From Prionace glauca (lineage: Eukaryota; Chordata; Chondrichthyes; Carcharhiniformes; Carcharhinidae), in contig CM075760.1 of the NCBI GenBank assembly GCA_037974335.1, positions 18,322,960 through 18,386,959 on the forward strand: 64,000 nucleotides of DNA, in the 5' to 3' direction. The translations under genes were made by a program, and so were the position numbers. Below, one piece after another: positions 43,724 through 54,880 of the stretch (positions within the stretch are counted from its first letter, which is position 1; each line of letters begins with the position of its first letter). Below the pieces are notes generated by a model. That model searched no databases, was not told the DNA's origin, and was given only the letters and a program-made list of their open reading frames with translations.

Positions 43724-44236
43724 AGTCATACAGTACAGAAGAGGCCTTTCAGCCCATCGAGTATGCACTGACAAAACTATACTAAATTTGCACTAATCCA
43801 TTTTCCAGCGCTTGGCTGATGGTATTTGAAGTGTCAAAATATTCAAATGCTCATCCATGTGCTTTTTAAAGGTTGTGAGGTTTCCTGCCTCTACTACCCT
43901 CCCAGACAGTGAATTCCAGACTCCCACCACCCTCTGGGTGAAAACATTTTTCTTCAAATCCCCCAAAACCTCCTGTCCCTCACCTTAAAATGATGCCACC
44001 TCATTATTGATCCTTCAAATAAGGGATACAGCTGCTTCCTATCCTCCCTGTCCATACCCCTCATAATCTTATACACCTCAACCATGTCCCCCCTCAGCCT
44101 TCTCTGCTCCAAAGAAAACAATCCCAGCCTGTTGAGACTCACCTTGTAGCTCAGCTGCTCCATCCCAGGAAACATTCTGGTGAACCTCCTCTGAACCCCC
44201 TTCAGTGCAATCACATCCATCCTTATAGTGAGGCAG
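43724..44236 (-). mobile_element. CR1 family F LINE, 3' part
   Basis: Minus-strand text IALKGVQRRFTRMFPGMEQL, IMRGMDREDRKQLYPLF then a 3' UTR beginning on + with CATAGAGTCATACAGTACAG. 5'-truncated and diverged. Confidence 0.8.
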
Positions 44237-44466
44237 TCTGTACAAGTGCAAACTGGGGTTAAACAGGCATGCATCATCGCATCAACATCCATCCCCACCT
44301 TCCCCGCAGCAACACGCCACCCCAGCACCATGAAGCTCCCCACTGGAATCGAGCTAACGTACTGGACCAGTGAGAAGCTTTCAATGTCCCACCCCTCCAG
44401 GCCAGAACCAAGACCAACCCAATCTCAGTCATCGGGCTGCAGTACACAGACTCTCAGGGGAATGGG

Positions 44467-46258
44467 GGGGAGGTGATGGCCTACTGGTATTATCACTAGA
44501 CTATTAATCAACTCGTGTTCTGGAGACCTGGGAGGATTGGAAAACGGCTAATGTTATGCCGTTGTTTAAGAAGGGTGCCAGGCAAAAGGCGGGGAATTAT
44601 AGGCCGGTTAGTTTAACGTCTGTGGTAGGTAAAATGTTAGAATCCATCATTTAGGAGGAAATTGCGAGGCATCTTGAAGGGAGTTGCTTGATAGACCAGA
44701 CGCAGCACAGTTTCATTAAAGGGAAGTCGTGTCTGACAAATTTACTGGAGTTCTATGAGGATGTGTTTAGGGCGGTGGATAGAGGAGAGCCGGTGGATGT
44801 GATCTTTCTGGACCACGTTTGACAAAGTACCTCACAAGAGGTTATTGCAGAAGGTCGAGGGACATGGAGTTGGAGGTAGGGTGTTAGCGTGGATAGAGGA
44901 TTGGTTGTCAAATAGGAGGCAGAGAGTGGGGGTCAACGGGTGCTATTCGGATTGGCGGGTGGTGACTAGTGGAGTGCCCCAGAGGTCAGTGCTGGGGCCT
45001 CAGCTTTTTACCATTTATATAGATGATCTGGAGGAGGGAACCGAGTGTAGGGTGTCGAAATTTGCTGATAACACCAAGATTGCGGGAACGGCAAATTGTG
45101 CGGAGGGTGTGGAGAATCTGCAGAAGGATCGAGATAGGCTGGGCGAATGGGCCAGGAAATGGTAAATGGAATTTAATGTTGGCAAGTGTGAGGTGGTCCA
45201 CTTTGGTAGGAATAATGGTGGGAAGGACTATTACTTACGGGGCGAAAAACTGCAGCAGGCGATGGTGCAGAGGGACCTCGGGGTCCTTGTGCATGAGTCA
45301 CAAAAACCCAGCTTGCAGGTGCAGCAGGTGGTCAGGAAGGTGAATGGGATGCTGGCCTTCATAGCGAGGGGGATTGAATATAAAAGTAGGGAGGTCCTGC
45401 TGCAGCTGTATAGGGCATTGGTGAGGCCGCAGCTGGAGTACTGTGTGCAGTTTCGGGCACCGCGCAAAGATATTTTGGCCTTGGAGGGAGTGCAGAGGAG
45501 GTTTACGAGGCTGATACCGGAGTTGAGGGGGTTGAGCTATGAGGAGAGGCTGAATAAACTAGGCTTGTACTCGTTAGAGTTTAGAAGAATGAGGGGAGAT
45601 CTCATTGAGACGTATAAGATGATGAATGGGATGGATAGGATAGAGGTGGAGAGACTCTTCTTGCTCAAAAAGACAGTAGGACTAGGGGGCACAGCCTCAA
45701 GATAAGGGGGGGGGGGACGGTTTAGAACGGAGTTGAGGAGGAACTTCTTCACTCAAAGGTGGTGAATCTCTGGAATTCTCTACCCGTTGAAGTGGTGGAG
45801 GCTGCCTCGCTAAATATTTTTAAGAAACGGGTTGATGGGTTTTTGATAAGAGAGGGAATTAAGGGTTATGGGGACAGGGCGGGAAAGTGGAACTGAGCCA
45901 CGACAGATCAGCCATGATCTTATTGAATGGCGGGGCAGGCTCGAGGGGCTAGATAGAGGGCCTACTCCTGCTCCTATTTCTTATGTTCTAATCCCACCAC
46001 GGCAGAAGGTGAAATTTGAATTCAATTAAAAAAATTAAGAACCTATTGGTGACTATGAAACCATTGTCGATTGTCAGAAAAACGGATCTGATTCACTAAT
46101 GCCCTTTCGGGAAGGAAATCTGCAGAACTTCCCTGGTCTGGCCTACATGTGACTCCAGAGCCACAGTGATGTGGTTAACTCTCAAATGCCCTCAGGCAAC
46201 TAGGGATGGGGAATAAATGCTGGCCAGCCAGCGATACCCATGTCCCACAAATGAATTT
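44467..46258 (+). mobile_element. Second SINE family copy, split by CR1-A
   Basis: Head 44467-44532 (GGTATTATCACTAGACTATT) and body/tail 45990-46258 (AATCCCACCACGGCAG to GCTGGCCAGCCAGCGATACC) are contiguous in the family consensus as seen at 29018-29346. Confidence 0.75.
44533..45989 (+). mobile_element. CR1-A LINE, 5'-truncated and broken copy
   Basis: Starts GATTGGAAAACGGCTAATG within RT and ends with a 3' UTR and short TTCTTATG tail. Unlike its sisters it has several lesions: an early TAG (CATTTAGGAGG, about 44650), a deletion at FLD/TFDKV (about 44815), TAA at 45163-45165 (ARKW-stop), FADNT at the RT active site (second catalytic Asp to Asn), and a 6-nt loss before RKDIL. It is probably an older member. 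Confidence 0.9.
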
Positions 46259-46261
46259 TAA

Positions 46262-46600
46262 AAATGCCTATTTGATTTGATTTATTATTGTCACGTGTAT
46301 TAGTTTACAGTGAAAAGTATTGTTTCTTACGCTATACAGACAGCATACTGTACAAAGGGAAGGAGAGAGTGCAGAATGTTACAGTCAGAGGTGTATGTGT
46401 TAGGTCCACTCAAAAGTCTGCTGACAGCATGCAAGAAGCTGTTTTTGACTTGGTTCATACATGTCCTCAGACTTTTGTCTCTTTTTCTCAATGGACGAAG
46501 ATGAAAGAGAGAATGTCCGGGGTGCATGGGTTACTTAATAATGATGGCTGCTTTTCCAAGGCAGTGGGAGACTGGTTTGAGTGAGGGATTGAGCTTTGTT
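46262..46600 (-). repeat. Dispersed repeat opening TTTGATTTGATTTATTATTG
   Basis: In reverse it ends AATAATAAATCAAATC, like 9275-9460. The body includes CAGTGAAAAGTATTGTTTC and GCTATACAGACAGCATACTG. Copies are at 9275-9460 and 18535-18680. It is probably a LINE- or SINE-type 3' end; the family is not assigned. Confidence 0.55.
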
Positions 46601-46620
46601 CACAATCTGAGTGTGTCTGT

Positions 46621-46715
46621 GCGCACACTCAATGGTTGATCTAGGGGATTTTCACAGTTACTTTATTGTAGCATTAACGTAAGCCTATTTGTGACACCAA
46701 TAAACAAGTTTAAAC
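46621..46715 (+). mobile_element. HE1-type SINE 3' end
   Basis: TTCACAGTTACTTTATTGTAG, TAACGTAAGCCTATTTGTGAC and AATAAACAAGTTTAAACTTA are the 3' end of the SINE with its A-rich tail. Confidence 0.65.
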
Positions 46716-47300
46716 TTATCTACAAACTATCGTTGATGCTTCCAGTGAGCCTGTGAGAGAATGGGCCTCAGACTAAACATCAAGGAAACAAAGGCTCTCT
46801 CCCAGCCCACTCCTGCACCCCCTCCCGACCACCAAAATCCACGTTGAGCCCCTGGACAATGTGGATAATTTCCCACATCTTGGGAGCCTCCTGTCGACAC
46901 AGGCAGACATCGGTGATGAAATCCAGCAGTGACACCAGTGCAGGCTTCGGACACATGAGGAACAGAGTGTTCGAAGCCCGAGACTTCAAATCCAGCACCA
47001 AGCTCATGGTCTACAGAGCAGCTGTGGTCCCCGCCCTCCTGTATCTATCAGAAACATGGACAGTGAACAGCAGACACCTCAAATCCCTGGAGAGATGTCA
47101 CCAAAGTTTCCTCCACAAAATCCTACAAATCCACTGGCAGGATAGGCATACCAAAGTGAGTGTCCTCCCCCGGGCCAATTTCCCCAGTAGGGAGGCACTG
47201 ATCACACTCGACCAGCTGTGATGGGCAGGTCACATTGTCCTCAAGCCCCACACAAGACTCCCGAAACAAGTGCTGTACTCCAAGCTCCGCAATGGCAAAC

Positions 47301-48333
47301 TGTTGGAGAAAATTCCTAATAATTTTGAGAAATTTGAAAGCATTAGGCATTTCAGACACCACCAGCATTAAGTTAAATGACATAGAATGTCAGAGGGTAA
47401 AATGCAATTAATGATTAAAGTATTAATGATTTTCTTTGTATGGAAAATGATTGGTTTACAACGAATGAAAGACGGGAGAATTTGACATGAAGAATGTATA
47501 ATTGATCTATCCTAAGCATTTTATGTCAGAGTTATTGCAGAGATCAGGATACTTCTCTTCCAGAGAGGTATTAAACTGTCCAATAATGTTTCCCTTTGAT
47601 TGTTGGTCAAATAAAAGATAAGTCTTCAAACTGGGACACTGGCTTTCGTGAGTCTGTATTGTCTGAAGGTTTTGGCAATACCTGCTCTCCAGTGGTAATG
47701 TACCCAGTGTGTTGGGGGCAATGAACTCAGAAGAATCATTCAACACTCAAGCCTGATTCAATCGACAAACAGTTTATTGAGTTACCATTACCACCTGTAA
47801 AATTTTTGTTCTTTATTTGGGGTTGAGGTGACAATGAGAGAATTCTCAGTTATTCCAAATTCCTCCAGGATTCACTTAAAATTTCCAGATTTAACTAGTT
47901 CAAATAAATCCACAATTATAAACTAAAATAGACACGAGTTTCCGATTGATTTAAAAACAAATCAACTGATTGCTGAAAGGGTTAACTTTTCTACAGAGCC
48001 TAAAGGGGTGGGGAGTGAGCAGAAAAAACTTGCACGTAATTATGGCATTTTACATAATTTCAAAACTTTTCTAACAACAAAACAAACTTGATTTTAAACT
48101 TCATCTATTCATTTTTTTGTTACATTCCTCAACCTAATTATTGTAATTTGATCAGTTATTGTTAGGGATGGTAACTTCTGTGCTTTATAAACTGATTCAC
48201 TCATTTTGTTAGTTCTACATGCGCTCGGAGAATCAGAAGCCAGACATCTTCATTCTTATCCTTTTTTACCTCTCCCACCACTCCCTCTGTTTTGGGGAGG
48301 GTCGTGGGGATTCCAAATCTCATTTTATCATAA
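47301..48333. other. Gene-free AT-rich stretch
   Basis: No zinc fingers, LINE protein text or CpG-rich promoter was seen. ORFs here are short and featureless. Confidence 0.45.
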
Positions 48334-48482
48334 AAGTGAAATACTGCGGATGCTGGAAAATCTCAGCAGGTCTGACAGCATCTGTGGAGAGAGAATAGAG
48401 TCAATGTCTCGAGTCTGGATGACCCTTTATCAGAGCTCTTATGAAGTGTCATCCAGACGCGAAATGGCTCTATTCTCGAACC
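48334..48482 (+). repeat. Dispersed repeat fragment (AAATACTGCGGATGCTGG type)
   Basis: Phrases AATACTGCGGATGCTGGAA, CTGACAGCATCTGTGGAGAG and GAGTCTGGATGACCC are a known-looking interspersed repeat in shark-type sequence. A scrap of the reverse orientation is near 8262-8292. Family not named. Confidence 0.5.
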
Positions 48483-48599
48483 GTTTTATTGATAGGTTTT
48501 GTGTTCTTAGTTTCCAAATGGCAGGTAAGAGACCTGTCCGGTACCCACTCGATTTTTCACTGGCCATGATGGGGTAAGATAATAACCATTACGATCTAC

Positions 48600-49318
48600 T
48601 CTCAGAGGATCCACTTTTCAGTCCAGTGCTACTTGGAATATACCATCACTTCACTGACGATCGGGTCACAAATCAGTCACCGTTTTTATCACAAATTTAA
48701 GATAAATTAAACAATCCCTGAGAACACTTCTTAATTTCTTAACCAACTATCTACCACTGTTTGTTGATTGGTCAGACCCCCATTTTTTACAGATTCATGT
48801 ATCTCAGCCACTGAACACCAGCCAGTCCTGGGATAAGTTTAATTCCAACTCATTCTGAGTAAATATTCTTACCAGATCCTCTGTTGGGGCCCTGCTTTAA
48901 TAGTCCGTAATTGCAGAAACTGAGCTGTCACAGGAATGTGGTCAAGATAGTCCAGCCCCATAATGTCTCACACTCAGTCTGCAGTCCTTCAATTATAACA
49001 GAATATGTGTCTGTATGTAGCTGCCTCGGCCACGGTCAACCCCAACACTGCCTTCTTGAACTGCTACAGTGTCTGTAAATACACCCACAGTGCTGTTCGG
49101 GAGGGATTTCCAGCTACACATTCCAGACTTTCACTAACTGTAGGTGGATTCCAGATTGATATATTCCATTCAGCCACACCCAAGGTGAGTTATCCCAATT
49201 TCATTATTGTCCGGACAATATATCCACAATCTCTTGAAAACAGCAATTCAACATTCCCATTTGATTTCAGGTATTAACATATTCTGTTAGTTTGTTCTTT
49301 ATTGTCAATGTCAGGCTG
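48600..49318. repeat. Segmental duplicate of 30367-31082
   Basis: Same order of blocks as downstream of ZNF-G: a CAGTGCTACTTGGAATATACC unit, TACCACTGTTTGTTGATTG, AACACCAGCCAGTCCTGGG and CACCCACAGTG(C/T)T. This belongs to the G/I unit duplication. Confidence 0.65.
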
Positions 49319-49319
49319 G

Positions 49320-49680
49320 GGTTGTTCCCCTTGGAGCAAAGGGTTGAGGGGAGATTTGACAGAGGTGGACAAGATTCTGACAGATTTAAATAAGGTGGAC
49401 AAAGAAAAATTGTTCCCATTCGCTGATGGGACAAGGACGAGGGTGGACACAGATTTAAGGTTTTGAGTCAGAGATACAGGGGAAGGAATGTGAGGAAGGA
49501 TATTTTACTGCAGCGAATGGTATTGACTTGGAACCCGCTCCCTATGAGGGTGGAGGAAGTGGAAACAATCAATTACAAAGGAAATTGGAAGGGCATTTGG
49601 GAGGTTTCAAACAGAAATGCTGACTAAATATCTCTGACCTTCCTAACACCCTGTCATTCTGTGATTCTTGTTAAATATCA
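49320..49680 (+). mobile_element. Old LINE 3' remnant, paralogue of 31083-31470
   Basis: Matches the G-side copy block by block (GATGGGACAAGGA, ACAGATTTAAGGTTTTG, GGTTTCAAACAGAAATG) but with GGACGAGGGTGGACAC in place of the long G-run. Confidence 0.7.
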
Positions 49681-49850
49681 CAACAAAGCTGAAAGAGCAT
49701 CAGCCCACTGGAGGCAAAGCCATGAGACCAGCCAGTCCAGCAGAAAGAAACCCTCCCCAATGACCAGCTGTGAGAATGAACAAAATGCAGTCCTGGATGT
49801 AACTGAGAGCTGAAACAGTAACAGCAGAATCCAACCCTGAATATCAATCG

Positions 49851-50769
49851 TGAACTTGTTGGTGTCTCAGCAGCTGGGATGAAATTCTGAACCCTTTCTA
49901 TACACTGAACTGGTGAATGGTTTCTCCCCAGTGTGAACACACTGGTGTCTCCACAGGCTGGTTGAATCACTGAATCCCTTCCCACGTGCAGAGCAGCTGA
50001 ATGGTTTCTCCCCAGTGTGACCACGCTGATGTCTCAGCAAGTGGGATAGTCGAGTGAATCCCTTTCCACACTGAGATCAGGGTAATGTTCTCTCCCCAGT
50101 GTGAACTCGCTTGTGTTTCTGTAAAGTCGATAACACAGTGAATCCTTTCCCACACTGAGAGCAGGTGAATGGCCTCTCCCCAGTGTGAATTCGCTGGTGT
50201 GTCTGCAGATTGGATAACTGGTTGAATTCCTTACCACACTGAGAGCAGGTGAATGGCTTCTCCCCAGTGTGAACTCGCTGGTGTCTCCGCAGTCTGGATG
50301 AGTCAGTGAATCCCTTCCCACACTGAGAGCAGGTGAATGGTCTCTCCCCAGTGTGAACTCGCTGGTGTGTCCGCAGGTTGGATGACTGAATGAATCCCTC
50401 CCCACACTGAGAGCAGGTGTATGGCCTCTCCCCAGTGTGAATTCGCTCGTGTGTCCGCAGAATGGATAACTGGTTGAATCCCTTTCCACATTGAGAGCAG
50501 GTGAATGGTCTCTCCCCAGTGTGAACTCGCTGATGTGTCAGCAGGTTGGATGACTGAGTGAATCCCTTCCCACACTGAGAGCAGGTGAAAGGTTTCTCTC
50601 CAGTGTGAAGTCGCTGGTGTGACTGCAGGTGGCGGAACCGAATGAATCCCTCCCCACATTGAGAGCAGATGAACGGCCCCTCTCCATTGTGGCTACGCTG
50701 ATGAGCATCCAGCAGAGATGGGTATCTGTATCTCTTTCCACAGTCTGCACATTTCCATGGTTTCTCCAT
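49851..50769 (-). CDS. ZNF-I: 8 intact C2H2 fingers, stop in finger 9 and decayed tail
   Basis: The frame from the ATG at 50769 ([18 protein letters not shown]) gives eight complete fingers and ends GERTLP-stop at 50077, 230 residues. The stop is TGA at the first Cys codon of finger 9 (TGC in paralogues), and the three codons before it are also altered. Beyond it the same frame still reads [20 protein letters not shown], then a finger with its second Cys replaced by Arg (CSARGKGF), then one lacking both Cys (SSVYRKG), with a further frame break before about 49851. Damage is confined to the untranslated part, while the eight translated fingers are flawless. A shortened but functional DNA-binding protein is plausible. 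Its close paralogue is ZNF-G. Confidence 0.85.
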
Positions 50770-51575
50770 GGTGCAGGTGTCCTTGCCTCTCCCTCGGGTG
50801 TTTAATCAGTTGAAGCCTCGTCCACACGCTGTGAATGGTGTGATATTTATTCAGGCTGTGTAACAGGTTAAAGCTCTTCAGTCAGTGCACTGGAACACAC
50901 TCACTTGAATTTGGCAGTGTGTGATGCTTTTCCAGTCACACTGATGTTTGAAATCTTTTCAAATCTCCTTCCAGACTCAATGGCTGACGATATTCAGGTC
51001 CCGAATATGACTCTGCCAGATCTAAACCTCATGTTTGAGATTTCAGCCTATGATTCCTGTAAAACAAATTGACACAAGTCATCAGTGTCAATACAGGATA
51101 GAAATCCAGAACAGACAATTCTAGTTTCTATGGAACATTCTTTCCTCTCTCATTTTCCAAAAGCTGTAAATCTCCATCCCACAAACTCCCTCCATTCTCA
51201 CTCTGCTGTATCTAATATTCACCCTCCCAATTCTCCTGAAGGTGCTGATTGACAGATGCATGCTCATTGTTTCCTGTCCTGGAGACACATAGCTGAAAAT
51301 CTCCATGCAGGCTGCCAGACAGATCTATGCCCATATGACTGGACTAAAAATGAGTGGAATGGACAGACTGGACTCACTTACTTTGCCTTCAGTTGCTGCA
51401 AGTCCCCAATTTCCCCCAGAATGAGGAAAGAAATGGAAAGGGGGAAACATTGATTTCCTCCCAGATGTCGCACAGAGGAGGAAGTTTCACTCTGAAGCTC
51501 ATTGGACAACTTCTGCATTGTGATGCCACAACAGAGCTCTGCCTGAATCAGCCAATAGGAAACACTGTCGCTCTG
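50770..51575 (-). promoter_or_regulatory. ZNF-I leader, splice acceptor, first exon and CCAAT promoter
   Basis: Minus-strand GTCAATTTGTTTTACAG|GAATC places the acceptor at about 51059-51060. The leader holds a decayed first-finger stretch. First exon/intron matches G (GTTGCTGCAAGTCCCCAATTT at 51392). The promoter at about 51480-51575 has CTCATTGGACAAC and CAGCCAATAGG CCAAT boxes in a less CpG-rich setting than other units. Confidence 0.6.
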
Positions 51576-51593
51576 TTATATGTTTCCACTCAT

Positions 51594-51745
51594 CGAGTCA
51601 TTACAGCACAGAAGGAATCCATTCAGTAACTCAAGTCCATGCCGACTTCTGTCAAACAATCCAGTCAGTCCCATTCCCCTTCTATATTCCCTTTCCCCTG
51701 CAAGTTTATTTCCTTCATGTGCCCATCTCATTTCTGAAATATATT
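51594..51745 (-). mobile_element. LINE 3'-end fragment
   Basis: ATCGAGTCATTACAGCACAG, CATGCCGACTTCTGTC and CCAGTCAGTCCCATTCCCC match the 3' end text also found at 57248-57482. Confidence 0.6.
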
Positions 51746-51894
51746 AAATGGGACAGTATACAAATATAGGACAGCGACGTGTCTGATATTGTTATATGGT
51801 AGAGATTAGATATATTATTTATGGCTCTGTAATAAAATGCACTTATCTGATTGTGTAACATTGGACTGGAGCTAGATTATATATTTGGACAAAT

Positions 51895-52130
51895 CTCTTT
51901 CCTCAGAGAATTGTTAGTATCTGGCTTCCTCTTCCATGGGGACCAGTGGAGGCACTGAATATATTCAAGGATCAGTTAGACAGTTTTTGAATGACAAGGG
52001 AGTCAAGACTTATTGGAACAGGCTGGAAAATGGAGAGAAAGCTCAGATGAGGAAGGATTTCTTCACTCAAGGATGTGGTGAAGTTTTGGATCCCTTTTTT
52101 GCAAATTGCATCCCTTTTTTGCAAATCCTT
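51895..52130 (+). mobile_element. Degraded LINE C-terminal scrap
   Basis: GACCAGTGGAGGCACTGAATATATTCAAGG, shortened here to its recognisable core GGCACTGAATATATTC, resembles the VEAxSLNIFK block of CR1. It is followed by a second block GATTTCTTCACTCAAGGATG. Low information. Confidence 0.4.
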
Positions 52131-52135
52131 CCATG

Positions 52136-52440
52136 ACATTATTGTTTCCTATTTCCAGCCACACCAGTGTTTGGATGGTTTTCTACAGACACACTTACAT
52201 TCAGGTTCAAATGAATGGAGTGGACTCTGTCGCATTTTGATCTGATGTCTGGTTTGAGTTTCCCTTCAAATTTTGTGGTCAAATTTGCTGTAAAAAAAAT
52301 CATCACCGTCAGTCAAGCATAGAAATTAAGCGAGAAACGTTTCTCTTGGGTTGGGTTTTCTGTGTATAAATCCTCCCCTCTATCTCCCTGTAAAAGGAGT
52401 TTCCAAAGTCCATTACTGTCAGTCCAGGATAGAAATTCAC
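52136..52440 (-). pseudogene. Orphan ZNF leader relic without fingers
   Basis: Minus-strand blocks match ZNF leaders: an acceptor CTCCTTTTACAG|GGAG (AG at 52388-52389), GGAGGATTTATACACAG (compare ZNF-H GAGGATTTATAGACAG), a second TTTTTTTTACAG, CTCAAACCAGACATCAGATC and GGCTGGAAATAGG. No finger sequence follows downstream (toward 51900), so the coding exon has been lost. Confidence 0.55.
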
Positions 52441-52459
52441 AACTTTCTCTCCTCCTGCT

Positions 52460-52627
52460 GGCAGGGAGCACCGCGCATGCGCACTGCTACCCATCGCCCC
52501 CGTAAAGATGGCGGCTGTTAACTCGGGGCCTCCAACTCAGGCATCTGAGGTCGCGACCCCGAATGGTACGAACGCGACACCGAGCACTTATTATTCGGGG
52601 TTTCCTGTCTCCACTGGGTGCTTATGA
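52460..52627 (+). promoter_or_regulatory. CpG-rich orphan promoter with NRF1 and YY1 sites and a 39-codon ORF
   Basis: A perfect NRF1 consensus CGCGCATGCGCA lies at 52472-52483. A YY1-type AAGATGGCGGC (52505-52515) contains an ATG at 52508. From it a frame reads MAAVNSGPPTQASEVATPNG and on to a stop at 52625-52627 (39 codons), through CpG-dense DNA. YY1 sites overlapping the start codon are typical of housekeeping-type first exons (established knowledge). No following exon is recognised. On the minus side it is the natural promoter for the orphan ZNF leader at 52136-52440. Confidence 0.5.
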
Positions 52628-53522
52628 AGCCTCCCCATCCCGCCGCCGCCTCCTTTACCCTCCAGAATAAGCCGTTTCCCTGGAAACCCGGAGCCGATAA
52701 AACCACCTTGCTGCGACGACAGCAGCAACACCCACTGCGCATGCACTTTAGATCGACAGTACGCATGTGCAAAGTCTGTTGAGAGGCTGGATCATGTTCT
52801 GATTCCCTGTGAATGCTGGGTAAAATAGCCACCATTGAAGTCTGCTCTTGCATAAACATAATCATGTTTTGTGATTCAATTACGACTGAAGCCAAAGCAC
52901 CAACGTATAAAATTTAAATAACTAACACAGCAGCTACCAAACCATCACATCAATACTTGGAGTAAATGAGTGCGCTGAGATCTGGCTTGGGTAAAATCAT
53001 GAGGATCACTTGTCATCACAGAATCTAAGAAATTTACACTACAGAATGCCATTTAGTCCATCATGTTTATAACAGATGAAAATGAGCTATCCAGTCCAGT
53101 ACCACTTTCCAGGTATAGGTTGATGGTCCTAGAGGACACAGCCTGTCAAGTCCAAATAATGACTATCTCCTGCATGTGAACATTTGTCTCCACTACCCTT
53201 TCAGAGAGTGAGTTTGATACCCCACCACACTCTGGGTGAAAACATCTCCACACTTCTCTGATCCTTCTGCCAATTGCTTTACCTCTCTGACCCTTAGTTC
53301 TTGAAATCTCTGTTAAGGAACTGGGACCTTCTGAGCCACACTCTCTAGCTAACCACTCCCTAACTAGAACGGTGCTGAGTACTGTAGCTGTGAACTAGCT
53401 GCTGTATTTAATAGTTCCAAGATAACTGCTCTCTCACCTTCCATTGATTCAGTATAATGGAAACTGGGACTTGCAACCTGTCAGCATTTGAAAGATATTC
53501 ACAAATGATTGGAGGGTTTCTT
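52628..53522. other. No gene; decayed LINE text at about 53020-53310
   Basis: CpG-rich to about 52800 (TGCGCATGCAC near 52735), then AT-rich. About 53020-53310 has weak LINE 3' end phrases (AATGCCATTTAGTCCATC, CACCACACTCTGGGTGAAAAC). Confidence 0.45.
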
Positions 53523-54225
53523 ATAAACAACAAAGAAAATAACAGCACAGGGACAGGCCCTATGGCCCTCCAAACCTGCACCGACCATGCTGCCCAACTT
53601 AAATAAAACTCCCTACCTTTCTGGGGACCATATCCCTCTATTCACATCTCATTCATGTACTTGTCAAGACACCCTTTAAAGTCACTACCGTATCTGCTTC
53701 CACTACCACCCCTGACAACGAGTTCTAGGCACCCACCACTTTTTGTGTAAAAAATCTGCATCATACATCTCTTTTTAACCTTGTTCCCTCGTAATTGAAT
53801 CTTTCACTCTGAGAAAAAGCTTCTAACTGTCCATTCCGTCCATGCCTCTCATAATATTGTAGACCTCTATCAGGTCTCCCCTCAATCTCTGTCACTCCAG
53901 TGAGAACAAAGTTTCTCCAATCTCTCCTCATAGCAAATGCCCTCCATACCAGGCAACATCCTGATAAATCTTTTGTATATCCTCTCCAAAGCCTCCACAT
54001 CCTTCTGGTAGTGTGGTAACCAGAATTGAATACTATATTCCATGTGTGGCCTAACTGAATTGGATCTTCCTCTGTTCTGTCCACTCGATGACTTTCTTCT
54101 GTGAATATCTAGCTGGAGTATTGGGCCCTGGTATGTTTCCTTGTTCACCTTGTTGACTCTAAATATTGAATCTTGTGATTTCAGACACCAGATATTTGAA
54201 CGCTCAACAACAGATAATCTTTTGG
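53523..54225 (-). mobile_element. CR1 family G LINE, 3' part
   Basis: Starts on + with AACAAAGAAAATAACAGCACAGG, the mirror of the family tail at 63800-63842. Minus-strand text: IQFWLPHYQKDVEALERIYKRFI and RMLPGMEGICYEERLEKL. CR1-A follows at 54226. Confidence 0.75.
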
Positions 54226-54349
54226 GGAGAGGGCGGGAAGGTGGAGCTGAGTCACGACAGATCAGCCATGATCTTATTGAATGGCGGGGCAGGCTCGAAG
54301 GGCCAGATGGCCTACTCCTGCTCCTATTTCTTATGTTCTTATGTTCTTT
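54226..54349 (+). mobile_element. CR1-A LINE, 3' end only
   Basis: About 120 nt from TGGGGAGAGGGCGGGAAGG to TTCTTATGTTCTTATGTTC, inserted directly in or beside the CR1-G remnant. Confidence 0.88.
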
Positions 54350-54880
54350 TACTGACTGTATTGATAGCACTGCATTACTACACAGTATAGTTACCCCATC
54401 CAGAGAAAGGGGGAATGCTGGGGTAGAGATTATTTCCGAGCTGAATGTGAAAATGGATTCACACTGTCTTTCCAATTACTGACAGAGAGCACAATTACAC
54501 CAGAGGAAGACCACGCAAATACTTAACGTTTGCAAAGGGATTTGCTGAGTGGTTAACACCAACTTTAAAAGCTCAAAGCATTTGATCCAATTTCAGCATT
54601 CTTATTGGCGAGGGCAATTTAACTATTCTATCTAGGAGTACACAAATCACTTGTTCATCTCAACAAGTTCACATCTAACTGTAGGTGTTTGTTGTGTTGT
54701 CAGTCACACCCAGGCCAGCACTCTGGTGGAAGGCCTTTGCTGCTTAATTGCTATATGAATTGATTGAACACACTTGACCCTTGACCCAATGGTATCAATC
54801 ATAATCAGATTGCAAATCGTACTTTCTATTGAAAAACGTGGGTTTGAATGGCGATGTGATTACCCAACATTCTCTGCGGG
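54350..54880. other. No gene; possible highly decayed zinc-finger sequence at 54480-54690
   Basis: The + strand reads fragments such as FAKGFAEWLTP and GEGNLTILSRSTQITCSSQQVH, which line up loosely with the GERPFTC-KGFT-SSQ-HQQVH framework. The match is weak. Confidence 0.3.

Larger units (their letters stand above)
44237..47300 (+). mobile_element. Non-CR1 LINE, RT region, split by several insertions
   Basis: Part 1 (44237-44466) reads VQTGVKQACIIASTSI, GIELTYWTSEKLSMSH and an active-site-adjacent end like IGLQYTDSQ. Part 2 (46727-47300) continues with TIVDASSEPV, GLRLNIKETKA, VYRAAVVPALLYLSETWT, HLKSLERCHQSFLHKILQI and WAGHIVLKPHTRLPKQVLY. This C-terminal style (LLYxSETW, WxDR) belongs to a LINE group other than CR1; I do not fix the clade. 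The parts join across insertions at 44467-46726. Frames are broken in part 2. Confidence 0.65.

Noticed and set aside
48206-48577. 123-codon ORF over the 48334-48482 repeat
   Set aside because: It overlaps an interspersed repeat and has no domain features.
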